From Pseudalkalibacillus hwajinpoensis (GTDB taxonomy: Bacteria > Bacillota > Bacilli > Bacillales > Guptibacillaceae), in assembly GCF_015234585.1 (NCBI RefSeq), contig NZ_JADFCM010000008.1:1240001-1304000 (forward strand): a stretch of 64,000 nucleotides of DNA, read 5' to 3'. The notes below the pieces were generated by a model. That model was not told the DNA's origin and searched no databases. It saw only the letters and a program-made list of their open reading frames with translations. The position numbers and the translations under genes were made by a program. This document shows positions 8,177 to 17,298 of the stretch, one piece after another (the stretch's first letter is position 1; each line of letters starts with the position of its first letter).

Positions 8177-8632
8177 ATGATGGAAGTTAAAATACATCCA
8201 CTTCAAGAAAGTGATGCGGAATCATTGTTTCACTTTGAAGTCGCAAACAGAATTTATTTCAATAAGATGGTCCCAGATCGTGGAGAGGATTATTATAAAT
8301 TTGAGACGTTTAACGACAAGCTCGTACAATTAGTAACAGAACAATCTCTGGGTTTATCGACCTTTTATCTTATAAAAGATGAAAATGGCACGATCTTAGG
8401 AAGAATTAATTTAGTAGATTCCAATCCCTCCAATAATAGCGTCGAGCTTGGTTATAGAATTGGTGAAGATAATACCGGCAATGGAATAGCGACAAAAGCG
8501 CTCAAGATTTTATTAGAAAAGACAACCAATCTCGAAGTCATTCAATGCATTATAGCTAGAACAACTCAAGATAATGTCGCCTCACAGAAAGTACTTGCGA
8601 AAAATGGTTTTATATATGCCTATACGGATTAA
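8177..8632 (+). CDS. GNAT family N-acetyltransferase
   Basis: A 151-residue acetyl-CoA-dependent acetyltransferase of the RimJ/RimL type. The beta-4/beta-5 region reads LGRINLVDSNPSNNSVELGY, followed by the acetyl-CoA pyrophosphate loop IGEDNTGNGIATKALK (R/Q-x-x-G-x-G/A pattern) and TQDNVASQKVLAKNGF, the usual C-terminal helix. It ends slightly short of many relatives (about 170-180), so the C-terminal strand may be trimmed. The substrate is unknown. GCGGGGGGAGAACATG gives the start. Confidence 0.85.
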   Translation: MMEVKIHPLQESDAESLFHFEVANRIYFNKMVPDRGEDYYKFETFNDKLVQLVTEQSLGLSTFYLIKDENGTILGRINLVDSNPSNNSVELGYRIGEDNTGNGIATKALKILLEKTTNLEVIQCIIARTTQDNVASQKVLAKNGFIYAYTD

Positions 8633-8692
8633 GATGAAGTCTTATTGAACGGCAAGTTTGTATCGTTGCTTCATTACATATGGAAAAGGGAA

Positions 8693-8720
8693 GCCCGTTG
8701 ATCATTGTGATCAGCGGGCC
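8693..8720. terminator. bidirectional terminator between convergent genes
   Basis: GCCCGTTGATCA pairs perfectly with TGATCAGCGGGC across three bases. It serves the GNAT gene on the plus strand and the ferritin-like gene on the minus strand. Confidence 0.7.
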
Positions 8721-8727
8721 TTTATTA

Positions 8728-9219
8728 TTATCCAGCTTGCCTTTGAGCAAGCTCTTGATCAATTAAGAGAAGAGCGGATGTATTATCATCTGCTAACTTT
8801 AACCTCTCTACGATCGTAAGCGCTTGTGCTTCTTCATCAATTTGTTCTCGTAAGAATTCCTGTACAATAACTGCTGTTTGCGGGTCGATTTTTTTTATAT
8901 AGTTATAGGCCTGACGGTAGGAATTAGTTACATTTTGTTCGTGCTCCAGAACTTGTTGGAACGTTTGAAGAGGAGTTCCAAAATCGGTCGGTTGCTCAGG
9001 GAGGGCACCTAATTCTACAACACCATCTTTTCCTGCTAAATAATTAATAAGTTTAAGCAGATGGGTACGTTCTTCATCTGACTGGATTCGTAACCAACTA
9101 GCCATACCTGTGTAATTTTTTCGATCCATATACGCTGACATTGCCAGGTACAACGTTGTAGAAATGTGTTCGATTTGAATCAATCTGTTTAACAGGTCTT
9201 GAACTTCCTTCTGTACCAT
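8728..9219 (-). CDS. ferritin-like protein
   Basis: A 163-residue four-helix protein. It shows the spaced Glu/His ligands of a ferritin di-iron centre: E-H in QIEHISTTLYLAMSAYM, EERTHLLKLINYL, and later EHEQN and EQIDEEAQAL. Ferritins oxidise and store Fe(II) in the cytosol. The ATG at 9219 is preferred to the one at 9249, because GAGGTGG lies just upstream of the former. The gene is convergent with the GNAT gene and divergent from the MerR operon. Whether it mineralises iron or has another di-iron role is not shown by sequence. Confidence 0.82.
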   Translation of the reverse strand: MVQKEVQDLLNRLIQIEHISTTLYLAMSAYMDRKNYTGMASWLRIQSDEERTHLLKLINYLAGKDGVVELGALPEQPTDFGTPLQTFQQVLEHEQNVTNSYRQAYNYIKKIDPQTAVIVQEFLREQIDEEAQALTIVERLKLADDNTSALLLIDQELAQRQAG

Positions 9220-9379
9220 TCCATCCACCTCGTCATCTTCATATAACACACATTATTAAGTAGTTGTTTGTCTTGTTACATCATAAAAAAATTTGTTTAG
9301 TAGAAAAAATTCTTGTTCTAAGCGCAATGACTTTATTCTTTATATTTAAAAATGAGTTCACTGCTTTGAAAATTAATGA

Positions 9380-9410
9380 TTGCACTTAACGTTAACGTCA
9401 ATGGTATGCT
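9380..9410 (+). promoter_or_regulatory. MerR-type promoter with palindromic operator in a 19-bp spacer
   Basis: A -35 box TTGCAC (9380-9385) and a -10 box TATGCT (9405-9410) are 19 bp apart. The spacer holds the near-perfect palindrome TTAACGTTAACGTCAA (9386-9401). A long spacer filled by the operator is the hallmark of MerR-activated promoters. It lies 38 bp before the MerR-family gene, implying autoregulation of the whole operon. Confidence 0.8.
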
Positions 9411-9448
9411 TGTTGTATCAGAAAATTCAGTCACAAGAGGTGATGGGG

Positions 9449-9832
9449 TTGGAACAGTACACCATTTCAGAAATCGCTAGGCTCTTTAACGTAAGCACAC
9501 GGACAGTTCGCTATTATGAAGAGCTTGGCTTACTTTCGCCAGTTCGAAAAGAAAATGGTCAGCGAGTGTATGCGAGGAAAGAAAGAACGCGTTTAGAGCT
9601 GATTTTTAGGGGGAAGAATTTCGGCTTTCAGCTTGATGAGATTAAAGAAATGATTGTACTGTTCGATCAAGACCGAACGGGAGAGCGACAGCTGAAGCGA
9701 ACGATTCAATACGGGAAAGAAAAGCTTCGAGAAGTAGATGCAAGGATTGATGAGCTTAACAAGCTTCGAGAAGATATGACCTGGTATCTTGAGAGTTTTG
9801 TAACGAAATTAAAAGAGGGGGAAAGGGAATGA
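9449..9832 (+). CDS. MerR family transcriptional regulator
   Basis: A 127-residue regulator. The N-terminal winged helix YTISEIARLFNVSTRTVRYY continues EELGLLSPVRKENGQRVYARK, followed by a dimerisation coiled coil (about residues 75-110) and no obvious metal-binding cysteines. The TTG start at 9449 is favoured because AAGAGGTGATGGGG places its RBS correctly. The ATG at 9443 is too close. Its stop overlaps the start of the acyl-CoA synthetase gene (ATGA), so it is the first gene of the acyl-CoA operon and probably responds to an acyl-CoA or fatty acid, as the proteobacterial LiuR type does (inference). Confidence 0.85.
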   Translation: MEQYTISEIARLFNVSTRTVRYYEELGLLSPVRKENGQRVYARKERTRLELIFRGKNFGFQLDEIKEMIVLFDQDRTGERQLKRTIQYGKEKLREVDARIDELNKLREDMTWYLESFVTKLKEGERE

Positions 9833-11349
9833 ACGTATCAGAAATGCTGTCTATGCAGGCGAGAAGGCTTCCGAATCATGAAGCGATTGTATCGAATGGG
9901 GAGAGAATTTCTTATAGCGAATGGGATAAGGTAGTCAATCAGTTAGCTTCCTCACTACGTTCGCATGGCGTCGAGAGAGGGGATAAAGTGATTCTTCATA
10001 TGCCGAATACGAAAGAGTTTCTCTTTACTTATTATGCTGTTCAGCGACTTGGTGCCCTAGTTGTACCGATTAATGCAAAGCTGATTGCTGCAGAAATCAT
10101 ATATATTTTGGATCATAGTGAAGCCAAAGCATTGATCACGCACGATATGACGTTTTCTCAAGTTGAGCATCTTGATCGACAGCATATACTTTGTATCAAA
10201 ACGGGAGAGCCTGTTAGGAATTGGTTATCACTTGAAGCGCTAATACGAAGAGGAAGCGTAGAGGAAATCGAATGTAACCTTAACGAGGATGATGAAGCCT
10301 CTCTTCTCTATACATCAGGAACAACGGGGGATCCTAAAGGTGTTCTCTTTACACATCGAAATTTGTTATCAGTGGCTACGATGATGGCGATTGAAATGAA
10401 AATGGATCAAGAGAGCCGTATTCTTCACATGATGCCGCTCAGTCACTCGGCACCGCTTCATTTGTTCCTTCTAGCAGGTACGTATGTAGGCGCCACGCAC
10501 GTTCTTGCCCCAATGTTTTCTCCAGAATTGTTGCTTCATCTTGTCTCAGGTGAACGAACAACTCATTTCTTTGGAGCGCCTATTGCATACCTTGCGACAG
10601 GAAAGGATCCGCAAATAGCGACAACCGATTTATCGTCTATGAAGTACTGGGTATATGGGGGAGCTCCTCTAGGAAGCGAGCACGTTTCGTTCGTAAAAAA
10701 GCAGTTTCAAACGGACCGACTGCTTTGTGTTTATGGACTGACGGAAGCAGGACCAAACGGAACGCTACTCCTTCCAGATGAACATGATGAAAAAGCCGGT
10801 AGTATTGGAAAGCGTGCTGCTTTGAATTGTGAGGTCGATATTAAGGGAGCTTATGGTGAAAAACTACCACCAGCTGAAGTAGGGGAACTAGTGATTCGTG
10901 GAGAAGGAACGATGAAAGAATACTATAAAGATGAGCTTCAAACGAAGGAAGCATTAAGGGGTGGCTGGTTGTATACGGGTGATATGGCCACTCGGGATAA
11001 GGATGGCTTTATATGGATTGTCGATCGTAAGAAAGACATGATTATTTCAGGGGGAGTAAATATTTTTCCGAAAGAAATTGAAAGCGCTCTCCTAACTCAT
11101 CCGTCGATTGAAGATGCTGCTGTTATCGGCATTCCACACCCTGACTGGGGCGAAACGGTCAAGGCGTTTCTTGTTGTATCTAACACTTTATCCGAGAAAG
11201 AATGTCGGACGTTTTTAGCGGACAAACTAGCAAGCTACAAAATTCCGAAACAGTATGAAGTTGTGAAAGAGCTTCCTCGTAATGTCACGGGGAAGATACT
11301 GAAAAATCAATTGCGAGAGACAGCGAAATCGAAAGGTGTGAAACGATGA
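9829..11349 (+). CDS. acyl-CoA synthetase (AMP-forming)
   Basis: A 506-residue member of the adenylate-forming family that activates a carboxylic acid to its acyl-CoA through an acyl-AMP. The ATP-binding loop reads LLYTSGTTGDPKGVLFTHRN, core motifs are YGLTEAGPNG and GWLYTGDMATRDKDGF, the hinge is IVDRKKDMIISGG, and the C-terminal catalytic Lys is in PRNVTGKILK. Length is normal. It overlaps both neighbours by four bases (ATGA), so it is translationally coupled between the MerR regulator and the acyl-CoA dehydrogenase. The substrate is probably a medium/long-chain or branched acid, which cannot be settled here. Confidence 0.92.
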   Translation: MNVSEMLSMQARRLPNHEAIVSNGERISYSEWDKVVNQLASSLRSHGVERGDKVILHMPNTKEFLFTYYAVQRLGALVVPINAKLIAAEIIYILDHSEAKALITHDMTFSQVEHLDRQHILCIKTGEPVRNWLSLEALIRRGSVEEIECNLNEDDEASLLYTSGTTGDPKGVLFTHRNLLSVATMMAIEMKMDQESRILHMMPLSHSAPLHLFLLAGTYVGATHVLAPMFSPELLLHLVSGERTTHFFGAPIAYLATGKDPQIATTDLSSMKYWVYGGAPLGSEHVSFVKKQFQTDRLLCVYGLTEAGPNGTLLLPDEHDEKAGSIGKRAALNCEVDIKGAYGEKLPPAEVGELVIRGEGTMKEYYKDELQTKEALRGGWLYTGDMATRDKDGFIWIVDRKKDMIISGGVNIFPKEIESALLTHPSIEDAAVIGIPHPDWGETVKAFLVVSNTLSEKECRTFLADKLASYKIPKQYEVVKELPRNVTGKILKNQLRETAKSKGVKR

Positions 11350-13028
11350 GAAACTTTTACTACGATGATCCCAATTTAGCTTTTTTATTGAAAGAGTGCC
11401 TGGCACCAGAATTCTTTCAGTGGGCAGAGCATGAGCTGATCGAGTACGGAGAGCTTTGTGCGAATGCGATCGATGAACGCGCTCGACATACCGATCGAGA
11501 GGGACAGCCGATATTGGTGAAGTACGACAAGATGGGTAATGATATCTCATTTGTCTGGCGGAATGAAGGCTATATGAAAACTGTTAAGCAGACGTACGAC
11601 CGGGGCATTGTAGGATATGTTCATAAAGAAATTCCAGCTTTAGGGCAGAAGGGAAATTACATTTATTCTTTCGCGCAAGGGTATCTTCTTTCCCAAACAG
11701 AACCAGGGTTCTATTGCCCTGTTACTTTAACGATGGCAACGGCTTATCTAATCGATCATTATGCTGATGAGGATTTGAAGAATAAATTTCTACCTCACGT
11801 TCTATCAACTGGGGAAGTGGAATTATATGAAGGGGCAACTTTTCTAACGGAGCGGCAGGGTGGCTCGGATGTTGGAGCAAATGAAACGCTCGCTGTAAAA
11901 GAAGGAGATCATTATAAGTTAACAGGGGAGAAGTATTTTGCGAGTAACGCGGGAGCATGTGGTGTTGCGATGGTATTAGCTCGGATTGATGATCAAAAGC
12001 CTGGAACTAAGGGGCTAAGCTTATTTTTACTACCGTGGAAAAAGGAAGATGGATCCAATAACAATCTTTCCATTAGAAGATTAAAAGATAAGCTAGGTGT
12101 AAAAGCGGTTCCTTCAGCAGAAGTACTCCTTAATGGGTCGAAAGCTTACTTGGTCGGGGAAGCATCGAAGGGCTTTTCGTATATGGCCGAAGCGTTAAAT
12201 CTATCTCGCTTGTGCAATGCGATTGCGTCCGTAGGAATTATGCAACGAGCTTATCTTGAAGCAAAAAGCTACGCTTATGAGCGAGGGGCCTTCAAGCAAA
12301 AGCTGAAAGATTTTCCGATGATTCGGGAATCCCTCGTCAATATGAAAGTGAAGCAGGAGGTGGAGATGAGCGCAGTATTCTCGAGCATTGCGCTTTTTGA
12401 TAAAGTGGCTAGCGGAAAGAGCGTTAGTGAAGAAGATCAGGCATTAAATCGTCTCCTTATTGCTTTGGTGAAAAAAGAGTCTGCAGAGCAAGCAGTGCAT
12501 TTTTCGCATGAAGCGATTGAACTGCACGGAGGGAATGGGTATATTGAGGATTTTGTCACGCCGAGGTTGCTACGAGATGCACAGGTGCTGACAGTATGGG
12601 AAGGGACAGAGAACATATTAGGATTGGAGGTACTTCGTTTAATTCACAAATATAACGTTCACAAACTCTTTTTTAAAGAAATGCTAAATGACTTAAATCA
12701 CCTCCCAAATCATTTAGCTGATGATGCTGAACGTGTGGCTGAAGCAATCGATTCAGCCGAACAACGTATCGATCAAATTTGTAAAATGGATGAGTCAAGA
12801 CAAACGTATCATTGTAAACGAATGACCAAATGGTTGACGGATATTTATGAATGTACAATCGCGCTAAAAGATGCAGTACGAGGAGGAGAACGAAAAGTCG
12901 TAATCGCGAAACTGTTTATTGAAAACACGCTGCAAAATGACCGCTATGCGCTTAATGATCTGGCTCTCACGCACTATGAACGAATTGTGGAAGATGTTCA
13001 TGAGTTCTCTGAACTTCAGAATAACTAA
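11346..13028 (+). CDS. acyl-CoA dehydrogenase
   Basis: A 560-residue flavoenzyme of the longer acyl-CoA dehydrogenase class that introduces an alpha-beta double bond into acyl-CoA. It shows MTEQ-like FLTERQGGSDVGANET in the FAD/substrate domain, EKYFASNAGAC, the dimer/FAD helix segment ELHGGNGYIEDFVTPRLLRD and the VWEGTENILGLEVLRL catalytic-region motif, plus a C-terminal helical extension of about 150 residues. It is the last gene of the MerR-synthetase-dehydrogenase operon, and together they fit fatty-acid or branched acyl degradation. No terminator is evident directly after it. Confidence 0.93.
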   Translation: MRNFYYDDPNLAFLLKECLAPEFFQWAEHELIEYGELCANAIDERARHTDREGQPILVKYDKMGNDISFVWRNEGYMKTVKQTYDRGIVGYVHKEIPALGQKGNYIYSFAQGYLLSQTEPGFYCPVTLTMATAYLIDHYADEDLKNKFLPHVLSTGEVELYEGATFLTERQGGSDVGANETLAVKEGDHYKLTGEKYFASNAGACGVAMVLARIDDQKPGTKGLSLFLLPWKKEDGSNNNLSIRRLKDKLGVKAVPSAEVLLNGSKAYLVGEASKGFSYMAEALNLSRLCNAIASVGIMQRAYLEAKSYAYERGAFKQKLKDFPMIRESLVNMKVKQEVEMSAVFSSIALFDKVASGKSVSEEDQALNRLLIALVKKESAEQAVHFSHEAIELHGGNGYIEDFVTPRLLRDAQVLTVWEGTENILGLEVLRLIHKYNVHKLFFKEMLNDLNHLPNHLADDAERVAEAIDSAEQRIDQICKMDESRQTYHCKRMTKWLTDIYECTIALKDAVRGGERKVVIAKLFIENTLQNDRYALNDLALTHYERIVEDVHEFSELQNN

Positions 13029-13131
13029 TATAAAAAGTGAGCTGATTGTTAATTTTTTGAAAATAAATAGAATCCCTTTCGTATGTAGTAATAAGAAGAA
13101 TTTTACTAATGTGTCGGATGGGTGTTACTTT

Positions 13132-13613
13132 ATGGACATCAAGAAATATTTTAAGCCATTATTATTGTTAGGAATTCTACTATTGTCCGTGGGGTGTACA
13201 AATTCAGAGGACGTGGGAAGCAATGCAGCCAAAAGCGAAAGTGAACAAAATATTCGAGTGGTTTTACAAAAGTTGTCCACTGGACCGCACGATGATCAGA
13301 AAAGTTAATAGAAGGTCCTAATGGGGATTTGGAAGAGTATGCCAGTCAGCTTTTTGAATATGATCAAGAAAATTTCAAACCCTATTTAAGTGAACGTTAT
13401 TTTGAGAATAATATAGTAAACAGTAACGGCGCGTGGAGGTTTGTGCGGTTGGCGGACCCTGATTATAAGCTGAAAGTTAATGAAATTAATACTGAATAAA
13501 ACGACAACTATTACAGCTTCACTGTGAAAGGCCATGGCCAAACTAATGAAGAGGATAAAGTCACGAGTATACAATTTATTAACCCGGAAGACCTTCGTAC
13601 CGTCTTAAACTAA
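13132..13613 (+). pseudogene. lipoprotein gene broken by a frameshift and a stop
   Basis: The frame starts with a lipoprotein signal (MDIKKYFKPLLLLGILLLSV then GC, the lipidated Cys) and stops with TAA at 13306-13308. Adding one base in the A-run at 13300-13303 would continue smoothly as KKLIEGPNGDLEEYASQ and on through KPYLSERYFENN. A second in-frame stop (TAA, 13497-13499) interrupts NEINTE/NDNYYSFTVKG, and the frame then runs to TAA at 13611. One frameshift plus one stop in otherwise protein-like sequence points to a decayed small extracytoplasmic lipoprotein. The intact function is unknown. Confidence 0.7.
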
Positions 13614-13983
13614 GGAAAATAGAGCAACTGCAAACATTCCTTTTTCTATAGAAACTAGGGTCATATAATATCAACATTAACTATTAATTAACCCAACATT
13701 TTAATATCAATGAAGAAAGCCTAATTATAGCTGCGGTAAGTGCTGCTGTTAATGAGAGGATGCTGTATTCGTGCTCAGCATCCTTTTTTACGTCCACTAA
13801 AAAATTATGATATTTATAGAGGTTTTCTACCATATAGAATATTGTAAACGAACTGATTACTATATATAAAATATTTCTTAAAGATAGAATAAATAAAAGA
13901 TGGAATTATTCGAACTTTTTTGAAATAATTGGTATTATTTAGTTTGCTAATATTTATGAATAAGAAAAAGGTGGGGGTATCGT
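13614..13983. other. intergenic region
   Basis: Apart from the hairpin at 13757-13788 I see no gene in this A/T-rich stretch. The final 60 bases hold the leader of the GNAT gene, with AAAAAGGTGGGGGTATCGT before its ATG. Confidence 0.6.
13757..13788 (+). terminator. rho-independent terminator
   Basis: AGGATGCTG pairs with CAGCATCCT and is followed by a T-run. It lies 140 bases after the lipoprotein pseudogene. Confidence 0.7.
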
Positions 13984-14538
13984 ATGTTTAGTTTAAAAGT
14001 GAATGAAGAGGTCTCCTTAAAGTTACTTCAAATGGAAGATGCGCAAGAGCTATTTGAATTGGTTGACCATTCCAGAGATTATTTAAGGGAGTGGCTGCCC
14101 TGGGTAGACAATATGAAAGAAGAAGAGGATTATTTGCCAGTGATTGAAATGTGGCTAAAACAGTTTTCTTCACATGATGGATTTCAAGCAGGTATTGTGT
14201 ACAATGGAAGATTAGCAGGCATGGTAGGGTTCCATGGCATCGATTGGTCTAACAAGAAAACGAGTATTGGCTATTGGCTATCAGATAAGTTCCAGGATAA
14301 GGGGATTATGACAGCTGCCGTTAATGAACTAATTGTCCAGGCATTTGAAGAATACAATTTGAATCGAATTGAAATACAGTGCGGGATAGAGAATAAAAAA
14401 AGTCAGGGAATTCCGAGACGACTTGGTTTTAAACCCGATGGAATCATAAAAGATGCTGAATATTTGTACGATCACTTTCATGACACCATCCTGTACAGTC
14501 TTCTCGCGAAAGACTGGAATGAATATCGTGAGAGTTAA
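13984..14538 (+). CDS. ydaF: YdaF-like GNAT acetyltransferase (RimL type)
   Basis: A 184-residue N-acetyltransferase very similar in layout to B. subtilis YdaF. It starts FSLKVNEEVSLKLLQMEDAQ, has REWLPWVDNM and AGMVGFHGIDWSNKKTSIGY, the acetyl-CoA loop DKFQDKGIMTAAVNEL, and ends with the helix EYNLNRIEIQCGIENKKSQG. The RimL group acetylates protein N-termini or small amines. The YdaF substrate is unknown. The ATG follows AAGGTGGGGGTATCGT. Confidence 0.88.
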   Translation: MFSLKVNEEVSLKLLQMEDAQELFELVDHSRDYLREWLPWVDNMKEEEDYLPVIEMWLKQFSSHDGFQAGIVYNGRLAGMVGFHGIDWSNKKTSIGYWLSDKFQDKGIMTAAVNELIVQAFEEYNLNRIEIQCGIENKKSQGIPRRLGFKPDGIIKDAEYLYDHFHDTILYSLLAKDWNEYRES

Positions 14539-14595
14539 TAAACGCACAGAATTTAAATTGACTTTAGCGTATAGGGGTATGAATGAGGTGGATTA

Positions 14596-15231
14596 ATGGG
14601 AAAGTTATACTTTTATAGCGATCAAGTAAATGAAACACCCGGCAACCGTAGATTAGATGAATTACTGTTTAGTGGGGGAAACAAAAAGATTAGCTACATA
14701 CCTTCAACGGAGGATAAAGAAAAGCATTATTACGGTACTAAAGTGAATTATTATCGAAACTATGGAATCGAGAATATCATGTTTTTCGATTTATACAGTG
14801 AATTTGAACCTATGAAAATAGATGAATTATTGAGTTCAGATATAATCCATCTCTCAGCAGGTAATCCGCTGGAATTTAGTAAGGCTCTTAATCATCGGCA
14901 TATGGATCATGTTCTTTTAGATTTCTATAATCGCGGAGGAATTCTTGTTGGGGTGAGCGGAGGAGCGGTTCAACTCGGTAGATCTACAAAGCTATTTCAG
15001 ATGTTTACAGAAACAACTAGCGAGGCGTTGCACCAAACTTTGGGTCTTGTCGATTTCGAGTTTTTACCTCACTACAATCGATGGAGTTCAGATTATAAGA
15101 ATAAAATTTGGGAGTATGCTAAGAGAACAGGAACAACTGTATATGCAGCTAATGACGGCGATGGAATTGTTTTTGAAGAGGGTAAACTACAAATGATTGG
15201 TGATATAGTAGTGATGAAGAGCGAGTTGTAA
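14596..15231 (+). CDS. peptidase E-like (S51) / type 1 glutamine amidotransferase-like protein
   Basis: A 211-residue cytoplasmic protein of the S51 fold. Its nucleophile elbow is ILVGVSGGAVQLG, with Ser121 as the likely nucleophile. IIHLSAGNPLEF is the oxyanion-side loop and FLPHYNRWS gives a conserved His. Peptidase E cleaves Asp-X dipeptides, but many relatives have other or unknown activities. AGGTGGATTA precedes the ATG. The gene is on the same strand as, and 57 bases after, the ydaF homologue. Confidence 0.78.
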   Translation: MGKLYFYSDQVNETPGNRRLDELLFSGGNKKISYIPSTEDKEKHYYGTKVNYYRNYGIENIMFFDLYSEFEPMKIDELLSSDIIHLSAGNPLEFSKALNHRHMDHVLLDFYNRGGILVGVSGGAVQLGRSTKLFQMFTETTSEALHQTLGLVDFEFLPHYNRWSSDYKNKIWEYAKRTGTTVYAANDGDGIVFEEGKLQMIGDIVVMKSEL

Positions 15232-15294
15232 TGGCACTATTTCAGTGAGGTATCGCATTTCACTACACTTGCTTGTTTTAAAGGAGGAATGTAA

Positions 15295-15666
15295 ATGGAG
15301 GTATTTGAAGAATATCTAGCAAAGATAGAGAACCTGCAGCACCGAGAGCGAACGGAACAAATTTTGACCTGGGTACAAAATGAATTTCCAAACCTGGTGC
15401 CGAAAATTGCCTGGAATCAGCCAATGTTTACAGATCACGGAACATTTATTATTGCCTTTAGCGTAGCAAAACATCATTTGGCTGTTGCCCCTGAAAAGAC
15501 TGGAATTGTTCATTTTTCTGAAGAAATGAAACTTGCTGGTTATGACCACACTAAACAACTAATGCGTATTCCGTGGGGTAATTCAGTTGATTTTTCATTA
15601 CTTAAAAAAATGATCGAATTCAATATTCATGATAAGGCAGACTGTTCAACTTTTTGGCGCAAGTGA
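15295..15666 (+). CDS. fra: frataxin-like iron chaperone (DUF1801)
   Basis: A 123-residue protein matching B. subtilis Fra (YdhG) along its whole length: EVFEEYLAKIENLQHRERTE, KIAWNQPMFTDHGTFIIAFS, VAKHHLAVAPEKTGIVHF and the C-terminus NIHDKADCSTFWRK. Fra binds iron and delivers it for Fe-S cluster and haem assembly in the cytosol. AAAGGAGGAATGTAA before the ATG is a strong RBS. The neighbours give no operon context. Confidence 0.92.
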   Translation: MEVFEEYLAKIENLQHRERTEQILTWVQNEFPNLVPKIAWNQPMFTDHGTFIIAFSVAKHHLAVAPEKTGIVHFSEEMKLAGYDHTKQLMRIPWGNSVDFSLLKKMIEFNIHDKADCSTFWRK

Positions 15667-15761
15667 ATAAATAGACGGGACAGGCTTCTATTCGGACCAA
15701 CCGAATGATAGCCGCTATGTGAGATTAATATTTAAAACTAAATGAGGTTCATATATGTTCA

Positions 15762-15798
15762 AAGGAAGCCCTTCGATAGTAAGAAAGGCTTTCTTTTT
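15762..15798 (+). terminator. probable terminator
   Basis: AAGGAAGCC pairs with GGCTTTCTT across a loop, followed by a T-run. It lies about 100 bases after fra. Confidence 0.6.
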
Positions 15799-15907
15799 CA
15801 TGAAAAAATAGATTGAGTTATTTTTTCGGTTTTGAAATAATTGGTATGAAGGATTTGGTAGATTCATTGTAAACCCATATTAATTGACGGATCGGAAGGA
15901 ATGAACA

Positions 15908-16903
15908 ATGATGTCGCGATACTTAGAGAAGGGTGATAAGATAGGCGTTTTCACTCCTTCTTCACCTGCAACGGTTACCGCTCGACAACGTTTTGAACGT
16001 GCTAAAGCTTTCTTAGAAAAACAGGGATATGTCATTGTTGAAGGCAGTTTAACAGGAAAAACAGATTTTTATCGTTCCGGATCTCCAAAAGAGCGTGCCC
16101 ATGAATTAAATGAATTGTTGAGAGATTCGGAAATAAAAATGGTTATGAATACGATTGGTGGTACAAATTCCAATAGTTTGCTGCCTTATATAGACTATGA
16201 GGCGTTTGAAAAAAATCCAAAGCTTGTTGTAGGATATTCAGATGCCACTGCTATCTTGCTTGCTCTCTATGCGAAAACCAATATTCCTACATATTATGGG
16301 CCTGCTTTAATACCATCGTTTGGTGAGTTTGAGCCACTGTTAAATGATACATATCGTAACTTCGAGAGCTACTTTTTAAATGAAGTAGCAGTGCCGTATG
16401 AAATTCCTATGCCGCTATTTTGGTCTGATGAGCCTGTTAACTGGCTAGAAAAAACAAAAGAAAAAACGTTATATCAAAATGAATGGGTAACTGGTATTGA
16501 AGGAGTTGCGGAAGGACGACTAATAGGGGGAAATGTGAATGCGATGTACGGTTTTATAGGCACGCCGTATTTTCCTATTATTAACGATGGAGATATTTTG
16601 TTAATAGAAGATTGTGCTAAGAATGCTTCCGTAGTAGAGAAAAACTTTGCAATGCTAAAAATGCACGGTGTATTCGAGAAAATTTCCGGTATCCTTTTAG
16701 GAAAGCATGAGGGTTATGATGATCTAGGGACAGGAAAGAAGCCGTTAGATCTATTGCTGGAACAGTTAGACGGGTTAAAAGTTCCATTATTAGCTGATTT
16801 TGATACGTGTCATACACATCCGATGCACCCTTTAGCTATTGGTAAAAAAGTAAAGTTAGATGCTAGTGCTAAAAAGGTTTATTGTGTAGAGAACTGGATT
16901 TGA
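15908..16903 (+). CDS. LD-carboxypeptidase / MccF-like S66 peptidase
   Basis: A 331-residue S66 family serine peptidase. The nucleophile motif is KLVVGYSDATAIL (Ser111). It also has MNTIGGTNSNSLLPYIDYE, GVAEGRLIGGNVNAMYG, DILLIEDCAKNASVVEKNF and the C-terminal His segment DFDTCHTHPMHPLAIGKKV. S66 enzymes act as LD-carboxypeptidases in murein recycling or as MccF-type self-immunity peptidases that cut acyl-sulfamoyl nucleotides. The long catalytic loop and lack of a signal peptide fit the MccF-like cytosolic branch. GGAAGGAATGAACA precedes the ATG. Confidence 0.88.
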   Translation: MMSRYLEKGDKIGVFTPSSPATVTARQRFERAKAFLEKQGYVIVEGSLTGKTDFYRSGSPKERAHELNELLRDSEIKMVMNTIGGTNSNSLLPYIDYEAFEKNPKLVVGYSDATAILLALYAKTNIPTYYGPALIPSFGEFEPLLNDTYRNFESYFLNEVAVPYEIPMPLFWSDEPVNWLEKTKEKTLYQNEWVTGIEGVAEGRLIGGNVNAMYGFIGTPYFPIINDGDILLIEDCAKNASVVEKNFAMLKMHGVFEKISGILLGKHEGYDDLGTGKKPLDLLLEQLDGLKVPLLADFDTCHTHPMHPLAIGKKVKLDASAKKVYCVENWI

Positions 16904-17298
16904 TAAGTCTAGTTAATGACTTTTATAGTCAGCAATTTGTAGTGGAGAATTACAGGTAAGTTCTGAAAAAAATACACGTATATAAATTAATTAATAAAAA
17001 ATTACGACGTAGGGCAAGTTCCATCAAGGAGCTTGCTCCTTTTTAGTACAAATTCATTCAGTCTGGAACAATCGAAAAAGGCTAGAAATGCAGTTCATTA
17101 AATGATAGCTAAGCTTATCTATATGTCGAAAGATGCAGAGAAAACGTCACGGTTTTCTATAATATAAGTATGTTATCCATACATGATCCACTTCGAATGA
17201 TTCATTTTTGATCAGAATACTTGTAATAGTTTGAAAAATACAACCTCCCATCTCTACAATAGAAGATAGTTCAACTAGAAGGGGAGGAAAACAGAAAT
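16904..17298. other. intergenic region
   Basis: It contains the terminator at 17011-17044. The rest is A/T-rich and I see no gene or structured RNA. AAGGGGAGGAAAACAGAAAT precedes the next start. Confidence 0.6.
17011..17044 (+). terminator. rho-independent terminator
   Basis: AGGGCAAGTTCC pairs with GGAGCTTGCTCCT across a short loop (with G-U pairs), followed by TTTT, downstream of the S66 peptidase gene. Confidence 0.75.

Noticed and set aside
11722..11958. Antisense open frames within the acyl-CoA genes
   Set aside because: Short, without RBS, and fully inside strongly supported plus-strand genes.
13297..13330. Programmed frameshift in the lipoprotein gene
   Set aside because: There is no stimulatory structure seen, and a second in-frame stop lies downstream, so decay or sequencing error is simpler.
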